Positions 5,930 through 6,503 of a stretch of 6,503 nucleotides of DNA are shown one piece after another (the stretch's first letter is position 1; each line of letters begins with the position of its first letter). The notes under the pieces were generated by a model. It was not told where the DNA came from. It saw only the letters and a program-made list of their open reading frames with translations, and made no database searches. Where the stretch lies: the NCBI GenBank assembly GCA_043817485.1, contig JBDRGX010000074.1, positions 1 to 6,503 of the forward strand. Reading direction: 5' to 3'. Position numbers and translations under genes: made by a program. The stretch comes from JBDRGX01 sp043817485 [NCBI: bacterium]. GTDB taxonomy: Bacteria > JBDRGX01.

Positions 5930-5983
5930 ATGAAAGTTAAAAAGCCTAATCCATTAAAACAAGGATTGAAACATGGCAAATAA
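5930..5983 (+). CDS. Possible 17-residue leader peptide overlapping the methyltransferase start
   Basis: A short frame MKVKKPNPLKQGLKHGK ends in TAA at 5981-5983, overlapping the first 11 nt of the methyltransferase gene in another frame. It begins within the predicted mRNA leader, about 17 nt after the expected transcription start. It is basic and matches no family I recognise. No clear Shine-Dalgarno sequence precedes it. The overlap would allow translational coupling, but a frame this short occurs readily by chance. Confidence 0.2.
   Translation: MKVKKPNPLKQGLKHGK
5961..5965 (+). promoter_or_regulatory. Ribosome binding site of the methyltransferase gene
   Basis: AAGGA lies 7 nt before the ATG at 5973. 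It selects this start, from which the protein aligns with the EcoRI methyltransferase N-terminus (LHKA, then DEFYTQ). Confidence 0.65.
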
Positions 5984-6503
5984 ATCATCAAATAGATACT
6001 TACACAAGGCAAGTCAAGTAAAAAATGACGAGTTTTATACTCAACTTGCTGATATTGAAAGGGAGATGAGCCATTATAAAGATCATTTTAAAAACAAGAT
6101 TGTTTTTTGTAATTGTGACGACCCTCGCATAAGTAATTTTTTTCACTATTTTTCATATAATTTTGAATTTTTAAAGTTAAAAAAATTGATTACGACTTGC
6201 TATAAAAACCAGCAAGTTGATTTGTTCAGTCAAAATAATTCTGAAAAAGCAATCTATTTAGAATATACCGGCGACAAAAACGACGACAAAATTCCCGACC
6301 TAAACGAAATTGGCATAAAGCATCTAAAAGGTGATGGAGATTTTAGAAGTTCTGAATGTATTGAACTTTTAAAACAAGCCGATATTGTGGTTACCAATCC
6401 GCCATTTTCTTTGTTTCGCGAATATGTCGCCCAGTTAATGGAACACAAGAAAAAATTTGTAATAATTGGCAATTTAAACGCCATAACATACAAAGAAATT
6501 TTT
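5973..6503 (+). CDS. EcoRI-type adenine-specific DNA methyltransferase (5' part, runs off the right edge)
   Basis: The first 177 residues of a protein closely matching M.EcoRI, an N6-adenine methyltransferase that modifies GAATTC in the EcoRI system. Recognised segments in order are LHKASQVKNDEFYTQ (10-24), NKIVFCNCDDPRISNFFHYF (41-60), the KLITTCY strand (71-77), KGDGDFRS (119-126), and the catalytic motif in ADIVVTNPPFSLFREYV, with NPPF at 142-145. M.EcoRI is about 326 residues, so slightly over half is present. The AAGGA ribosome site and family alignment fix the start. Codons ending in C or G (GAC, GCC, CGC, ACC) are far more frequent than in the export operon, which points to separate origin. 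No partner endonuclease is visible in the window; it may lie downstream, or the enzyme may be an orphan. The target sequence is inferred from family and is not shown here. The minus-strand frame over 6254-6493 is only its shadow. Confidence 0.9.
   Translation, partial: MANKSSNRYLHKASQVKNDEFYTQLADIEREMSHYKDHFKNKIVFCNCDDPRISNFFHYFSYNFEFLKLKKLITTCYKNQQVDLFSQNNSEKAIYLEYTGDKNDDKIPDLNEIGIKHLKGDGDFRSSECIELLKQADIVVTNPPFSLFREYVAQLMEHKKKFVIIGNLNAITYKEIF

Noticed and set aside
6254-6493. Minus-strand frame of 79 codons at the right end
   Set aside because: It is the antisense shadow of the EcoRI-type methyltransferase, which is clearly coding on the + strand through the end of the window.
1-6503. CRISPR array, tRNA or rRNA genes
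   Set aside because: I saw no regularly spaced repeats, no cloverleaf-like GC-rich segments and no rRNA motifs. The only repeats are the 16-nt motif near 5169-5297 and the paralogous permease blocks.

Overview
This is a very AT-rich bacterial sequence. By eye G+C is roughly a quarter in the first 5 kb. It reads with the standard bacterial code, and TAA, TAG and TGA all end genes. A secreted TolC-type outer-membrane channel with a periplasmic adaptor implies a diderm (Gram-negative-type) host. I cannot place the organism more closely from this sequence.

Positions 1-5069 hold a tripartite ABC export operon on the + strand. In order these are the 3' end of a LolD/MacB-type ATPase, a TolC-family channel, a MacA/HlyD-type adaptor and two tandem MacB/FtsX-type permeases. 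The first three are tightly packed, with a 17-nt gap and then a 4-nt ATGA overlap. A 134-nt spacer then precedes the permeases, which are 12 nt apart. The likely machine is an ATPase pair energising a permease heterodimer in the inner membrane, which drives substrate through the adaptor into the channel. The substrate cannot be read from the sequence. Two features stand out. The adaptor's helical hairpin is drastically shortened while its tip motif is kept, and the permease is two distinct subunits without fused ATPase domains, unlike classical MacB.

Positions 5070-5836 are a decay zone. They contain an AT-only hairpin after the operon and a wrecked C-terminal part of an integrase-type (IS481-like) transposase with stops and frameshifts. 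Candidate element ends lie at about 5194 and 5623. Directly against the right-hand end is a GIY-YIG nuclease domain that has lost its N-terminus.

Positions 5837-6503 contain a promoter-like region with a perfect TATAAT and an inverted repeat, a possible 17-residue leader ORF, and the first 177 codons of an EcoRI-type adenine-specific DNA methyltransferase that runs off the right edge. Its codons are visibly richer in G/C than those of the export operon. This suggests a horizontally acquired restriction-modification gene or orphan methylase next to mobile-element debris.
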